Source of the DNA: Batkoa obscura | Lineage: Eukaryota > Entomophthoromycota > Entomophthoromycetes > Entomophthorales > Batkoaceae | Length of the DNA: 64,000 nucleotides | Assembly: GCA_030770535.1 (NCBI GenBank) | Contig: JASVEC010000001.1 | Location: forward strand, 1,922,001 to 1,986,000 | Reading direction: 5' to 3' | Shown here: positions 11,600 through 22,131 of the stretch, one piece after another | Numbering within the stretch: the stretch's first letter is position 1 | Layout of the letters: each line of letters opens with the position of its first letter | Made by a program: the position numbers and the translations under genes | Notes under the pieces: generated by a model | The model's input: the letters and a program-made list of their open reading frames with translations, nothing else | Told to the model about the DNA's origin: nothing | Database searches by the model: none

Positions 11600-12898
11600 A
11601 TGAAAATAAATTTATTACCAGTCAGTATATTAATAGAAATATTCAAGTATTTCGATCCAGTTCAAAAGATTCAGTATCAAATAGTTTGTAAACTGTGGAA
11701 CCAACTACTAAAAGAGGTTTATTTTTATCAGGTTTTAACAATAGACAACAACAATTTGAGTTATTGTCGAAAGTATAGCCATTTAGTACAACATGTGGTT
11801 TATTATGAAGAATATTTAAAAGATATTAAGGAGTTTAGGAATTTGAACGGTTTAGTTATAATGCATGAGAAAATGATTGAGGGAAAGCAAGAGTTTATAT
11901 CATTGATTGGCCACTTTAAGTATTTGAAAATGTTGACTTTTTATAATTTTGATTTCAGCTTATATAATAAGGGTGATAAAGAATTAACTGATGTTTTTAA
12001 TAAGTTGAAATATATCACTGTTCAGGGTAATAATGATAAAGAATCAGTTAACAATATTGAAACGATGTTATCTCAAATGGACTATTTTAATTTAAAAGAA
12101 TTAAACATGATTCGAGTTAAAAATGAAGTGAATAGTAATATAATCGAAATGATAAGTAAAAAATTTATCAATTTAAAAAAATTGAACATTTATAATAATG
12201 AACGTGTGAATAATGAGTTGTTTTTAACTAACATTACTAATGGCAGGTTTTTACAATTAAAAGCATTTAGTTTAAGTTTTAATTGGAGTAACAATTTTAA
12301 TCAATTTAAATTATCAAAGCACAATTTTAACAATTTAAATAGTTTAGCTATTATTGTTTTTAACAATTATGATTATTTTCCACAGCATCTATTTAAATCA
12401 GACGAAATATGGTATAACTTAAGCGAGCTGTCAATTGATTTATTAACTCAAGTAAATTACCAACAATTCCCAAACTTAGCCAAGTTGACTCTTCAAGTTG
12501 TCGACTTTACTCATTATCAAAATCAAGAGATTGAACCAAATTTATTAAATATTTTTACACATTTAAAAAGATTAAAACATTTCAAGTGTGTTCATTACTT
12601 TTCATTGAAACAATTTACTCATCTATTCACTAAATTTAATATTAATCATATTGAAATTGGACTAGCTGACTCACCTTTTAATTTGGATTTTTTGAACTTT
12701 TTAAATATGCAAGTTAATCTTACCCAGTTAACTATTCGTACTAATATGAGTAATATATATAATAATGATACAATTAGTAATATTTTCAATTTGGAGTTAA
12801 CAGATTTTAAATTAAACAATTTGCTAAAACTTGAGTGCCCAAGGATGCCTAATTTTTCGGCCTTTATCTCTTTATATGCTCCAAATTTATTAAGTTAA
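11600..12898 (+). CDS. F-box protein with leucine-rich-like repeats
   Basis: Intronless 432-residue ORF. An F-box lies at residues 1-45 (MKINLLPVSILIEIFKYFD...CKLWNQLL). The rest is rich in Leu/Asn with irregular LRR-like periodicity (FINLKKLNIYNNE, LTQLTIRTNMSN). F-box proteins bind Skp1 and act as substrate receptors of SCF ubiquitin ligases; the target is unknown. A truncated, diverged copy of the 3' half lies on the opposite strand at 40773-41191, so this belongs to a local family. Asn/Lys/Ile-heavy composition reflects the AT bias. Confidence 0.8.
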   Translation: MKINLLPVSILIEIFKYFDPVQKIQYQIVCKLWNQLLKEVYFYQVLTIDNNNLSYCRKYSHLVQHVVYYEEYLKDIKEFRNLNGLVIMHEKMIEGKQEFISLIGHFKYLKMLTFYNFDFSLYNKGDKELTDVFNKLKYITVQGNNDKESVNNIETMLSQMDYFNLKELNMIRVKNEVNSNIIEMISKKFINLKKLNIYNNERVNNELFLTNITNGRFLQLKAFSLSFNWSNNFNQFKLSKHNFNNLNSLAIIVFNNYDYFPQHLFKSDEIWYNLSELSIDLLTQVNYQQFPNLAKLTLQVVDFTHYQNQEIEPNLLNIFTHLKRLKHFKCVHYFSLKQFTHLFTKFNINHIEIGLADSPFNLDFLNFLNMQVNLTQLTIRTNMSNIYNNDTISNIFNLELTDFKLNNLLKLECPRMPNFSAFISLYAPNLLS

Positions 12899-14204
12899 AG
12901 TTATTTGTTAGTGTTATTCTATTAGCATTTTACTTGTGAAGTTTTTTATCAAATATTATAATGGTTCATAGAACAGTGGTAAGATCTATTTGTATATTTT
13001 CAAACTATGTCTATTATTTTAATCCAAATTATATTGAAAATTTGTAAATCATAGGTATTAGTTTGTTATCTTTAAATAGTACAAAAGTATTAAAACGACA
13101 GTAAATGAAGAACTAAAATATACTTAATAAAATAGTATTAATTGATTATAAACTATTGAACTAACAAAAATAAAATAAACCTAATCAAATTACTTATAAA
13201 TAACAATTCAAAGTATATTAGAAAGATAAATAATGGATACTCCAGTAAATTTTGTTACAATTTTATGGTCTATAATTCTTCTATTGCATACTAACCCTTG
13301 TTTCATTATTTCGACAGATCCTTTGACTATTTACTTGAATATATAAAATTGTAACTAGCAATATTACTAACTTATAGTTTTATTTTACTTGATTTAATCT
13401 AAGCTGATTCTATAAAACCGAATTTAAAGCTTTCTTTTGCTATCTAATCCTCTTTAAAAGAGTAATTCTAAATTAGTTTTACTTTCTCCAGTTTAATGTT
13501 ACCTTTCTTTCTAGTATTTTTTACAATATTTTACATCAAGGATTTTGCTTACACTTTATACTTCGCTTTATAAATAACGTGTTTAGGAGAAGGTTAATTT
13601 TTCCAAAAAAAAATTATAAGAGGTCGAAAAACTGACAACTTTTTATTTTTTAACTAGAAGCTATGATTCAATGCGATTTATACTAAATGTTTCTATACTA
13701 AATGTGAATTTTGATCCCAGTGCCTCTATATTTTTATGATTGCTTATATATCGGTTACTCTATTTGTTTCTCGACCTTTTTGTTGTATTTCTTCCTAGTA
13801 AGTTATTAGTAATCACGTTAATCAAATTTGACTAATTGCTAACTATACAATAATACTTGTTACCTGATATTTTAAAATCACTTTAATTGATGGATGTTTA
13901 GATAATTTAGGGTTAGTTTAGAAAGAGCATGCTACCTGAAACTCTTGTCTTTTAAACCATTAATTGTTCTGTTAAAAGATAAGAAATAAACTTTTAAATA
14001 ACTAATTTAGTAAGTATTTCTATTCAATACCAATTAAACTGCTAGAATAACTGTTAGTAATCGAAACTATATATCATAAACTTGGCTCCAAAAAGGGGCA
14101 TAGCTTAATAAAAAGTTAAATATGTTAATAGTATGGATCTAATTAATTAGAGAACTGGAAGCCATTAAAATATTAAACCATAAAAAAAGTTATATTGTAC
14201 AGTA
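12899..14204. other. Gene-poor AT-rich region
   Basis: About 1.3 kb without a supportable ORF, RNA gene or recognised repeat. It lies between the F-box gene and the DPBB pseudogene, in the same orientation as both. Confidence 0.5.
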
Positions 14205-14337
14205 TATACAAATAAAAAAGAAAGTATTCAATCTAATTATTGCTATTTGAAATTAAACCTTATTACTCTGGAAATAATACCATTAATTTATCGACAATTA
14301 ATTTTCTATAATATACAAAGAGCCCAAGTAATTAATA
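14205..14337 (+). promoter_or_regulatory. Conserved upstream region of the DPBB gene copy
   Basis: Shared with the upstream region of the intact paralogue at 33885-34020: a TATATAC/AAAAAAG tract, a TATTCAA-like block and the motif TTATTACTCTGGAA (14261-14274), about 65 bp before the ATG. Conservation shows that the duplication included the promoter. Whether the CTCTGGAA motif is a binding site is inference. Confidence 0.5.
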
Positions 14338-15068
14338 ATGAAAGCAACTTTATTTTTAGCTGTATTATCTAATTTGATAAGCAATATTACAGCATTATCT
14401 GGTTCTGATCCAATTACTACTCATCCCTTCCAAGCACAAAGATACACTCTTGAAACATCTCAAGTAGCTTGTGGTGTCCCAACATCTCAAATGAACCTTG
14501 ACAGAGTCACTGTAATACAAGGTATGAATAAATCTCAATGTGGTACCTGTTTGAAAGTAACCTCAAAGCAAAATGGTCTCGTATTATACATTGTTGCTGT
14601 TGATATTGGGGGACAAGGTTTAGATATGAATACTGTAGCATTTTCACAACTATCAGTGGTGAAACTACTGGTCATGTTGATGTAACTTGGAAGTCTACCG
14701 ATAGTGGTAAATGTACTGGTGTAGTTTCTAGTGGTGATAGTTCGTTACCTGGTATGCGTACTCAACCTGAAAGCAGTAGTAACACTATCAATCCAAGTTA
14801 TATAGGTTACTCGGTTGAACCTGAAGATGGAGGTAATGATAGTATCAAAGACCAAACAAATTTAAAACAAACCCCACAATATAATAAGCTGGTTACTACA
14901 GTTTCAACTTCAAATACAGAACCAACAGATGAATGTGGAGATGGTATCTATAGAAAGTGCATCTCTGATAAGCAATATGTTACATGTGTTTACAAACAAA
15001 GGTTTATTGAATCATGCAATCTAGCATTAACATGCCAAAATGCAGACAATGCAATTGAATGCGTTTAG
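14338..15068 (+). pseudogene. Secreted DPBB (RlpA/barwin-like) protein, frameshifted copy
   Basis: Close paralogue of the intact gene at 33147-33884. It has the same signal peptide (MKATLFLAVLSNL...), the DPBB core (QCGTCLKVTS, YIVAVDIGGQGLDMNTVAF) and the C-terminal Cys-rich module (CGDGIYRKCISD...). Near 14656 one A present in the intact copy (CAGATGG) is missing (CAGTGG), which breaks the frame at residue ~107. The remainder continues in another frame to 15068. The linker also differs from the paralogue: no acidic EEEE tract, and more Ser/Asn. It is either a young pseudogene or a sequencing error; the flanking sequence is otherwise well preserved. Confidence 0.8.
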
Positions 15069-15314
15069 TCTATATTATCTATAGTGTTTTATTTTGGCAA
15101 TTGATTTGTAATAAAAAAAATTTAATGTTAGTTATTTGAAATATTGATAAGACTCTTTGAATATCAACTTTAAGACGACTTAAAAAAGAAACAACTAATT
15201 TACTATAAGTATCAAGTTTATATCCCTAATACAAATTAACTGAAATAACTATTGTTGATGCATTTAATTTTTTAAATAGAAAGGTATAACTTTACAACCA
15301 AGGTTTAAAAAAAT

Positions 15315-15415
15315 ATTTGATGTTTTTTTGGCTTCATCATTTTTCCCATCTTTTAAGCGCTATTTGAGTGGAAAGATTGTTAATAAAATTCTTAAACAAA
15401 AAAAGACATCCCTAT
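15315..15415 (+). repeat. Miniature TIR element, copy 1 (left of an inverted pair)
   Basis: Matches the family core CTTTTAAGCGCTATTTGAG and the right-end AAACAAAAAAAGACATCCC. It shares private variants (TTTTTCCCATC, GAGTGGAAAG, TTAATAAAATTC) with the inverted copy at 15939-16042, so the two are sisters. Its outer terminus is worn (TTTGATG instead of TATGGGGATG). Confidence 0.85.
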
Positions 15416-15441
15416 TTATTTTTTAAAATTTAAAATAGTTG

Positions 15442-15912
15442 TGTGAAAGTTGATACTCAGTGGTCGGAGTTAAAAGCTACTCTTGCTTAATTAACTTGCC
15501 TTGAGTCAAAGGGTCTTAGTTTATGTAACTAAGATAGACTCAATAGAAATAGTACGTAATAAGCTACGAACTATGTAAAGTAAATAGAATAGAAGACATT
15601 AATGTAAAACATACGTAAAACACTATAAGACTTAATGGCTTTATTAAAAGTACGATATCAGGAAGTAATTCAATTATAAAGCCTCGAGTTATCATGTTGA
15701 AGAATCTCTTTTATATTCCAACTAGGTGGCTATATATAAGGAACATTATAACAGTTTTTTCTTATTATAGTTGCCAAGTATGGACATTAAAACGTGGACA
15801 ATAAGTTCTTCATATCAGGTGGTAGCAATTCTCACAGCAAATCTATATAAGGAACTCTGAATTGACTATCGTATTATAATCAATCCTAGAGCTGATGAAG
15901 TGATATTTCACA
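15442..15912 (+). mobile_element. Solo LTR, retrotransposon fossil
   Basis: A 471 bp sequence beginning TGTGAAAGTTG and ending TATTTCACA, with 4 bp flanking duplications GTTG (15438-15441 and 15913-15916). It is the same family as the nested LTRs at 35944-36890. No internal coding region accompanies it, so it is a solo LTR. It sits between two inverted miniature elements. Confidence 0.8.
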
Positions 15913-15938
15913 GTTGCTATATTAATTTTTAAAATATA

Positions 15939-16042
15939 TATGGGGATGTCTTTTTTTGTTTAAGAATTTTATTAACAATCTTTCCACTCAAATAGCGCTT
16001 AAAAGATGGGAAAAATGATGAAGCCAAAAAAACATCCCCATA
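15939..16042 (-). repeat. Miniature TIR element, copy 2 (right of an inverted pair)
   Basis: Complete on its outer side (CATCCCCATA) and inner side (TATGGGGATGTC). It is inverted relative to copy 1 and shares its private variants. Removing the solo LTR leaves a unit of about 250 bp with ~100 bp terminal inverted repeats. Confidence 0.88.
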
Positions 16043-16433
16043 TTTTATTATAAAAATAAACATTACTCAAATAGTTTTTAGTCTATATTTTTATCTCGTC
16101 AAACATTTCCTTTGAATCTATATAATATTGAGTTATCTAATAAAATAATAAATAACAAAATAGTTATATTGATTACTTACCCCTAATAGTGTTTCTTGAT
16201 ACCATTTTAAATATTTGATTATTTTACTCAATGTAATTAAATTAATATAATTTAATTCTTATTTAATATATTTTTTATATTAAAATAAAGCACTATTAAA
16301 ACAATTTAATGGATGTTTTTATTATATATAATAAGCATATCATATTTGATCTATAAATAAAACAAAAAAAAACACTTAATTCCAATATACTTAATATTAT
16401 TATATTGAACCATTATCACATTTTAAAACATAA

Positions 16434-16537
16434 TATGGGGGTGTTTTTTTGGCTTCATCATTTTTTCCATCTTTTGAGCGCTATTTGAATGGAAAGATTG
16501 CTAGTAAAATTCTTAAACACTAAAATACATCCCCATA
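16434..16537 (+). repeat. Miniature TIR element, copy 3
   Basis: Ends TATGGGGGTG and ACATCCCCATA; core GAGCGCTATTTGAATGG. TA at both edges fits a TA target-site duplication. Confidence 0.9.
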
Positions 16538-17578
16538 TATATTTAACATAATTTGTGAAACTTGAAAATAAATTCAAATAATTAAATTTTTATTTAAATA
16601 TTCAAATTTTATTAATATTTACTATATATGTTTATAACGTAATTTAATAGATAATTTCATATGGTTCAACAATAGCTTAAAGTAGTGCTGGTAGATAGCT
16701 TAATATGGCTCAAAAATAAATAGTTAAAACATTTTATATAATAAATAACTTGAAATTTAATAATTCTTAAGTCGAAGAAACGAAAAAAGTTAAGTGTGTA
16801 ACTGTAACTATTGGGCTTAAAGTATATTTTTAACTATATTTGCCCAAATCTAGAATTTCTATTGTTCTACGCTTCAGTTATGAGCCATTTTTCTAACAAT
16901 TCCAAGTTATTATCTTTATTTAGTTTCAAAAATAATAAAACAGTAATAAGTAGTGATATATGCAATTAATAAATAATCCAATATTTGAATTTTTAAACTT
17001 ACAATTTTATTAAATTCATTTAATAATATCAAATCTTGATAATAGTTTTAATTGATTTAAAGGAATACATTTGGATAAACTAGGAAAATTTGCTACAAAC
17101 TCAAACTCGTAATAATAAAATCCAAAATAAATTGGGGTTAAAGAATAACGGGGGAATTGAATAGTTTATTGGTGCATTTGTCTTAACTAAGCCATTGCTT
17201 ATTGCTTTAAAAACTTATGCTAGCCAATCAAAGTGGATAAGTATACCAAATGTAACAATCCATAATTTTCAACAGTACAAAGTAAAGATGCATAAAAAAA
17301 TTGATTCTTTCTTTTTATATTTTATAAAAAACTGATAACTTTTCATAACTGAATATAACATTCTTGTGTTTTAAACTTTAAATTAAATAATTTTTTAAAG
17401 CTTTCAATCGTTCAATCTGGCTAAATTTTTAATACTTTTATTATTTTCTTCTTCTTCAATACAAAGTAAAGACAATTTAAAATCAAAGTTAAGCTCAATA
17501 CTCTATTTTTAATAACAACTTATATCAACAAACTCAAACAGATTTACAAATCAATTTTAAATCCATATCAATTTCAAT
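16538..17578. other. AT-rich region upstream of the antizyme gene
   Basis: About 1 kb without a recognised gene. The last 150 bp, with TTTCTT tracts and CAAACTCAAACAG, are likely promoter and 5' leader of the antizyme gene. Confidence 0.5.
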
Positions 17579-18376
17579 ATGATGATAGCTAATAATAATA
17601 GTAGTAGTAGTGATGAGAGTATAATACCACCGTTAAATAAGATGGCTTCTATGTCTTCTAAGTTTCATAATGAAAACTTGAATGAAATATTAGCCATCTG
17701 TTATTTAAAACGTGCTAACGAATCTAGTCACCATCGTTATTGTTACTCACGTAAGTATAAAAATAAACCATTTGGTTAATTTAAAATAATATATTTAATA
17801 TTTATTAATAGTCGCGGATGCAGTACCGTGGTGGGTTTGACGTGACTACTGTTGACCAAATTCCACCGGATGAAACTCAAGAGTTAGCTAAGCCATCGAT
17901 TGCTAAGTTAGGTAAATCCTTGGCTAAAATGATACTCCCAAAGATTTCCCCTGACGCTTATTTAACCATTATCTCTCGATCCAATGACCAATTACGTCCC
18001 AACCTTTGGTCTGGTTTTACTACCAATTCTACCCTCTTCTTCCAACCACCTTGCTTTGATACTTGGGCAGATGAAGACTTTCGTACTTGGTAAGTTGTTT
18101 ATGGGTGAAGTGTTAATTAACTAATTGGGGTTTTTAGTATCACTGCCATTTTAGAATTAGCAGAAAACCAATTGAATTGCGAAAAGATTGTGGTTTGTGT
18201 GCATAAAGACTCGCCTGATATTGGTAAGTTTTTATTTTTATAGAATTTTAATTTTAATAATTTAATATTTTTTAGCTGACCTTATTAAGGCCCTTTTTTA
18301 TGTTGGTTTTCAATCCGTTCATCCTAGCGTCTATAATCAATCTAAAGAGTATCTTTTGATTAGTTATGCCCTTTAA
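17579..18376 (+). CDS. OAZ1: Ornithine decarboxylase antizyme, +1 programmed frameshift
   Basis: Four exons: 17579-17750, 17812-18089, 18138-18223, 18276-18376. Spliced ORF1 runs from ATG 17579 to ...YCYSLADAVPWWV and stops at TGA 17838-17840. Reading on in the +1 frame from GTT-TGA-C gives DVTTVDQIPPDE... and the antizyme core: AILELAENQLNCEKIVV, HKDSPDIADLIKALFYVGF, a C-terminal EYLLISYAL. This matches the conserved antizyme pattern (LLDFAEEQL, CFHKNR, FSFLGFE). Known role: polyamines stimulate +1 frameshifting at the ORF1 stop; antizyme then binds ornithine decarboxylase and sends it to the proteasome. The Trp residues before the stop recall the W-C-S-stop context of animal antizymes. No single-frame reading covers both parts, and splicing does not remove the stop. 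Confidence 0.92.
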
Positions 18377-18694
18377 GTTGTTCATTACGATGGAATTTTA
18401 ATCTTTTTTTATTTCTTTATCTTACTTCTTTTTTAAAGCTTATATTAAAGTGTTATCTTTTATCTGAATTTTTTTTTTTCAAGCTTATCAAATTATTAGA
18501 TCTTTTCTTTTATCAGATTTGTTTTGAAACTTCAAAATAAATTAAATATTTTTATAAAAGCATAGTTTTTATTATTAAAATAATTGAAAATAATACTAAA
18601 TAAAAACATTTTATTCACTAAAAATATGCAACTTAATTTTATAAATAATAGAAAAATAAAAATAGAAATAAAAATAAAAATATAAGCTTAAAAT

Positions 18695-18797
18695 TTGGGG
18701 GTGTTTTTTTTGACTTCATCACTTTTTCCATTTTTAAGCGCTATTTGAATGGAAAGATTGCTAGTAAAATCCTCAAACAAAAAAATACATCCTCATT
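18695..18797 (+). repeat. Miniature TIR element, copy 4
   Basis: TTTGGGGGTGTTTTTTTTGA start, core TTAAGCGCTATTTGAATGG, end AAATACATCCTCATTTA. The termini are slightly degenerate. It lies just downstream of the Asn-rich ORF at 18831. Confidence 0.88.
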
Positions 18798-18830
18798 TAC
18801 ATCCCAATTTAGTTCCTAATCCTCCCATTT

Positions 18831-19355
18831 TCATTGTCTTGGATTTAGATTCATATCAAAATTCAACCCTTGATTTATAGTTAACGGTGGGGATAATTGT
18901 AACCCATTATTATCCCCAGGTTCTTGTATTGAAAACTGATGGTATTCATTATTTGAATTATCTTCATTTAAAAAATACGAATTAGTATTAGAAATAGGTA
19001 ATGGAATCGAATTCAAACTTGGTAATGAAAGTGAATTAAAACACACCGCATTAAAATATTTATTATTTGCTGATGATGAGGATGAAATAGTATTAGATGA
19101 TGGTAATCGGTTACTTGATGGATTAAAATTAAATGTAGGATATTGTTTATAAGCAGTGATAGTAGTTGATTCTGGATAATACATTGTTTTATTTGAAATT
19201 GATTGTGGTGGAAGTGGAAGTTGTGATAGATTAGGTAAAAAAGTAGTCATGTTTTTATTTATATTCGTATTGTTATTAAAACTATTATTATTATTCATAT
19301 TACTTTGATTATGAGTTTGGGTAAAATTCTTACTCATCATTCTATTTTTTTTCAC
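18831..19355 (-). CDS. Asn/Ser/Pro-rich low-complexity ORF, probable 3' part of the upstream gene
   Basis: Open frame of about 170 codons rich in N, S, P and L (NNNNSFNNNTNINKN, LPNLSQLPLPPQ). Its first in-frame ATG pair encodes MMSKNF. It overlaps the end of the 201-codon ORF (19352-19957) by a few bases in another frame. The neighbouring 518-residue protein joins the same domain to an Asn-rich tail, so this is probably the tail of one gene, linked by an unseen splice, a frameshift or a sequence error. No family is recognised. It could also be a non-coding low-complexity stretch. Confidence 0.4.
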   Translation of the reverse strand: MKKNRMMSKNFTQTHNQSNMNNNNSFNNNTNINKNMTTFLPNLSQLPLPPQSISNKTMYYPESTTITAYKQYPTFNFNPSSNRLPSSNTISSSSSANNKYFNAVCFNSLSLPSLNSIPLPISNTNSYFLNEDNSNNEYHQFSIQEPGDNNGLQLSPPLTINQGLNFDMNLNPRQ

Positions 19356-19957
19356 AAGTAATTCCGTATTCGTTTTAAATATTTAGGAATAAGGTGATAA
19401 AAATAAGCTCTTGAAATATCAATTAGACCCTTCTGTTTTAACTCAAGGTAAATTCGATTTTTTGGCTTTAATAAAAAATAACATGGGACTTTTTCACCAT
19501 TCCAAGAACATTTTTTTTTTAAATTTAATTCTGATTGTTTAACCATATATTCTAATACTTTTTTATCTAATATTTTAACACCTTTTTTTTTCTTTTTAAT
19601 TATTTTTGTACTACTTATTGAAGTAGAATATTTTTTTTCTTTTTGGATTTTAATAGCTGAAGTATATTGCCCATTGGAAAATTCAAACCCCAAAGTATTT
19701 AATTGACTTCGTGAAAATAAACCAGCTACTAAGGCTAAGATATTACTTTTATATCTACTTTGATTTTGACTATGTAGTTCATATACCCTATTGACTAACT
19801 CATTTAACATTAATACCGATTTTTCAAAATTTAATTTAGGTAATATTGTCATTATATTTTCAATCCTTGGCTTCACTTTCTTAATAGGTTTGGAAAGTGT
19901 TGGCGTTATAGTCTTGGGCTCATTGTTAGATTGAGCTAGTATAGTTGTATTTTTCAT
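19352..19957 (-). CDS. Protein with unrecognised domain 'LFSRxQLxxLGFEFSN' (one copy)
   Basis: 201 codons, starting MKNTTILAQSNNEPKT. Residues ~35-110 hold a domain also present twice in the next gene: NFEKSVLMLNELVNRVYELH, then LVAGLFSRSQLNTLGFEFSN and GQYTSAIKIQKEKKY. The helix pattern looks like a helix-turn-helix. A basic KKKKK linker follows, then CSWNGEKVPCYFLLKPK and a basic C-terminus (YHLIPKYLKRIRNYL). The C-terminal half faintly recalls the N-terminal halves of some DDE transposase-like proteins of animals and fungi; this is tentative. Nuclear, DNA-binding and possibly transposon-derived is inference. Confidence 0.6.
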   Translation of the reverse strand: MKNTTILAQSNNEPKTITPTLSKPIKKVKPRIENIMTILPKLNFEKSVLMLNELVNRVYELHSQNQSRYKSNILALVAGLFSRSQLNTLGFEFSNGQYTSAIKIQKEKKYSTSISSTKIIKKKKKGVKILDKKVLEYMVKQSELNLKKKCSWNGEKVPCYFLLKPKNRIYLELKQKGLIDISRAYFYHLIPKYLKRIRNYL

Positions 19958-20131
19958 TGTTGAAATTGAATTGAATTATCTTTAAACTGAAAGAATAAAA
20001 TTGAATTGTACTCAAAATAAATATAAAAATGGAATTGTTTAAATAAAAATTATGCTTAAAATTGATACCTCTTTGCAAATTATGAAATTTAATTGGTTAC
20101 TCTTCATTTGGATTTGTCATCTTTGTTAATG

Positions 20132-20177
20132 CTATGAAGTGTCAATAATATTTGTATTGTTAATAATGGGAATAATT

Positions 20178-20216
<39 letters not shown>

Positions 20217-21688
20217 GTGATAATATTAGTATTACTTGAAACTGTAGGATTGAATTGATTATTATTATTATTATTATTTTCATTATTAGTAATGGTAGTA
20301 CTAGTATTAATTGAATTAATATTATTTATATTATCATTATTATTAGTTAAAATCATGGGAATAGTAGCATTATAATTGTTGTCATTAATAATACTATTAT
20401 ATTCTCTTACTGAATTGAAATATTTTAATAATACTAATTTTTTAAATAAACAATTTTCAATTTTTTGCTCCTTATTTAATGTATCATCACTATCTACATC
20501 TAACCCAAAACTTACTTCCTTATTCATTGAATTATTCTCTCTTTTATTTAATAAGGATTTTTTTTCTTTATTCTGCTTAATTTCAATCTCAAAAACAAAT
20601 TCCTTCTCAACCTGAATTTTCTTCGCTTGTGTATATTGAGCATTAGAAAATTCAAAGCCTAATTGATTCAATTGATTTCTTTTAAAACTATCCGCCAATA
20701 AAGCCAAAAAACTAGCTTTAAATGTCATCTTACATTGACAATGAAATTGATAAACTCGATTCACTACACCTTCAATTAATTTAACTATTTTTTCAATATC
20801 TAATCGATCAATAACTTCCATCACATTTTTCAATGTATCTTTCTTTTTTTTGATTTTATTACTTTGATGAGATTGATATTCCATATATTTTTTATCTAAA
20901 GCAATCTTTTTAGCTTCAGTATATTGATAATTGGAAAATTCAAACCCTAACCCAGTTAATTGAGTTCTAGAAAACAAACCCGCAATTAACGAGAGAATAT
21001 TACTTTTAAACATCGTTTGAGAATGAAAAGTGTGGATTCGGGTTAATATTGAGTTTAATATAGTAAGCGATTTTTCAAGGTTTAGAGAAGGGAATATGTT
21101 TAATATATTCTCTTCTCGATTTCGATTACCACGACGTTTACGTTTAGTAGATGTTAGATTCATCAATTGATCAATGTTGAGGGTTTTGGTTGAGTTGGAG
21201 GATTCTGGATTGTTATTGAGTGGATTAAATTGGTTTATTGTTTCTGTTCCTGCAATTGAGTTATTGGTTATGATTGTTCGAAGTATTTCTGTTGTAGAAT
21301 TGGGTTGATAAGATTGATTTATTATCTCTGTTTTTTGGAGTCTATTCGTTATTATATCTGTTGAGGTTACTTCAATTGTATTGGCAGTTTGCTCAGGTTG
21401 GTCCGATATCTCTACTTCTTCGGTTATGCTGGTTATTGTAATTTTTGAAGGTACTTTTATTGTTTTATTAGCTTTCTCATTTTCATTTATTGAGATTGTT
21501 TTTTTAGTTATATTGATTGTTGGGGGGACCTCTGTTGTATCGTTGGATTTATTGATTTCCTTTGTTATCTCTGTTTCTTTGACTATGCTGGTTAATGGAA
21601 GTGCTTTGATTGCTCCGTTGACTTGTTTAGCTTGGCCTGTTAATTCTAGTACTATAGCTGGATTATTGATTGTGGTTGAAGTATCCAT
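20132..21688 (-). CDS. Asn-rich protein with tandem copies of the same unrecognised domain
   Basis: Uninterrupted 518-residue ORF. Residues ~1-160 are Thr/Ile-rich, with about four degenerate repeats of ~28 residues (TEITKEINKSNDTTEV; ANTIEVTSTDIITN). A basic cluster KRKRRGNRNR (~185) looks like a nuclear localisation signal. Two copies of the domain follow: FKSNILSLIAGLFSRTQL with LGFEFSNYQYTEAKKIA, then FKASFLALLADSFKRNQL with LGFEFSNAQYTQAKKIQ. The C-terminus has poly-Asn runs encoded by TTA/ATT trinucleotide repeats (20180-20215). It is tandem with the 201-codon gene, same strand, about 175 bp apart, so the pair arose by local duplication. Function unknown. Confidence 0.75.
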
Positions 21689-22131
21689 TTGTTATAGAAT
21701 TTGTTATTATATGTTATATCGGTTTTTTTCACAATTAAAAAATCAAAAAGATGAATGAAATTTTTAATTCTTCTAAAATATTGAATGAGATTTTATATCA
21801 TGTTTCTAGTATGAATTAAAGACTAGCTTTTGATGATTTTCAAAAAATGCATATAAAATTATAAAAAAGTAGAATGTTAATAAAAATAAGTTTATTTTGA
21901 GTTAATATTAAATTGATAATTCAATTCAAAATAATAGATTATAAATGTATATAAACTATATTTACTTTAATTAAATGATATTACAACTAATCATCACTTT
22001 TCAATAACTCAATATTATTGGTTCTGAGACCAAAGTCAATCAGTAGTCAAAAAAGTAGTAAAAGCAACATGTAAAAAATTTAAAAACAGTTTTATTATTA
22101 TTATTGTTATTTCCAATAAAGAATAAAAAAG

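Noticed and set aside
17579-18376. eIF4E-like gene (first impression)
   Set aside because: The C-terminal core matches antizyme (HKDSPDIADLIKALFYVGF) and the two-frame structure fits; eIF4E tryptophan spacing is absent.
21381-21758. Plus-strand hydrophobic ORF
   Set aside because: Antisense of the Thr/Ile-rich repeats of the 518-residue protein; no independent support.
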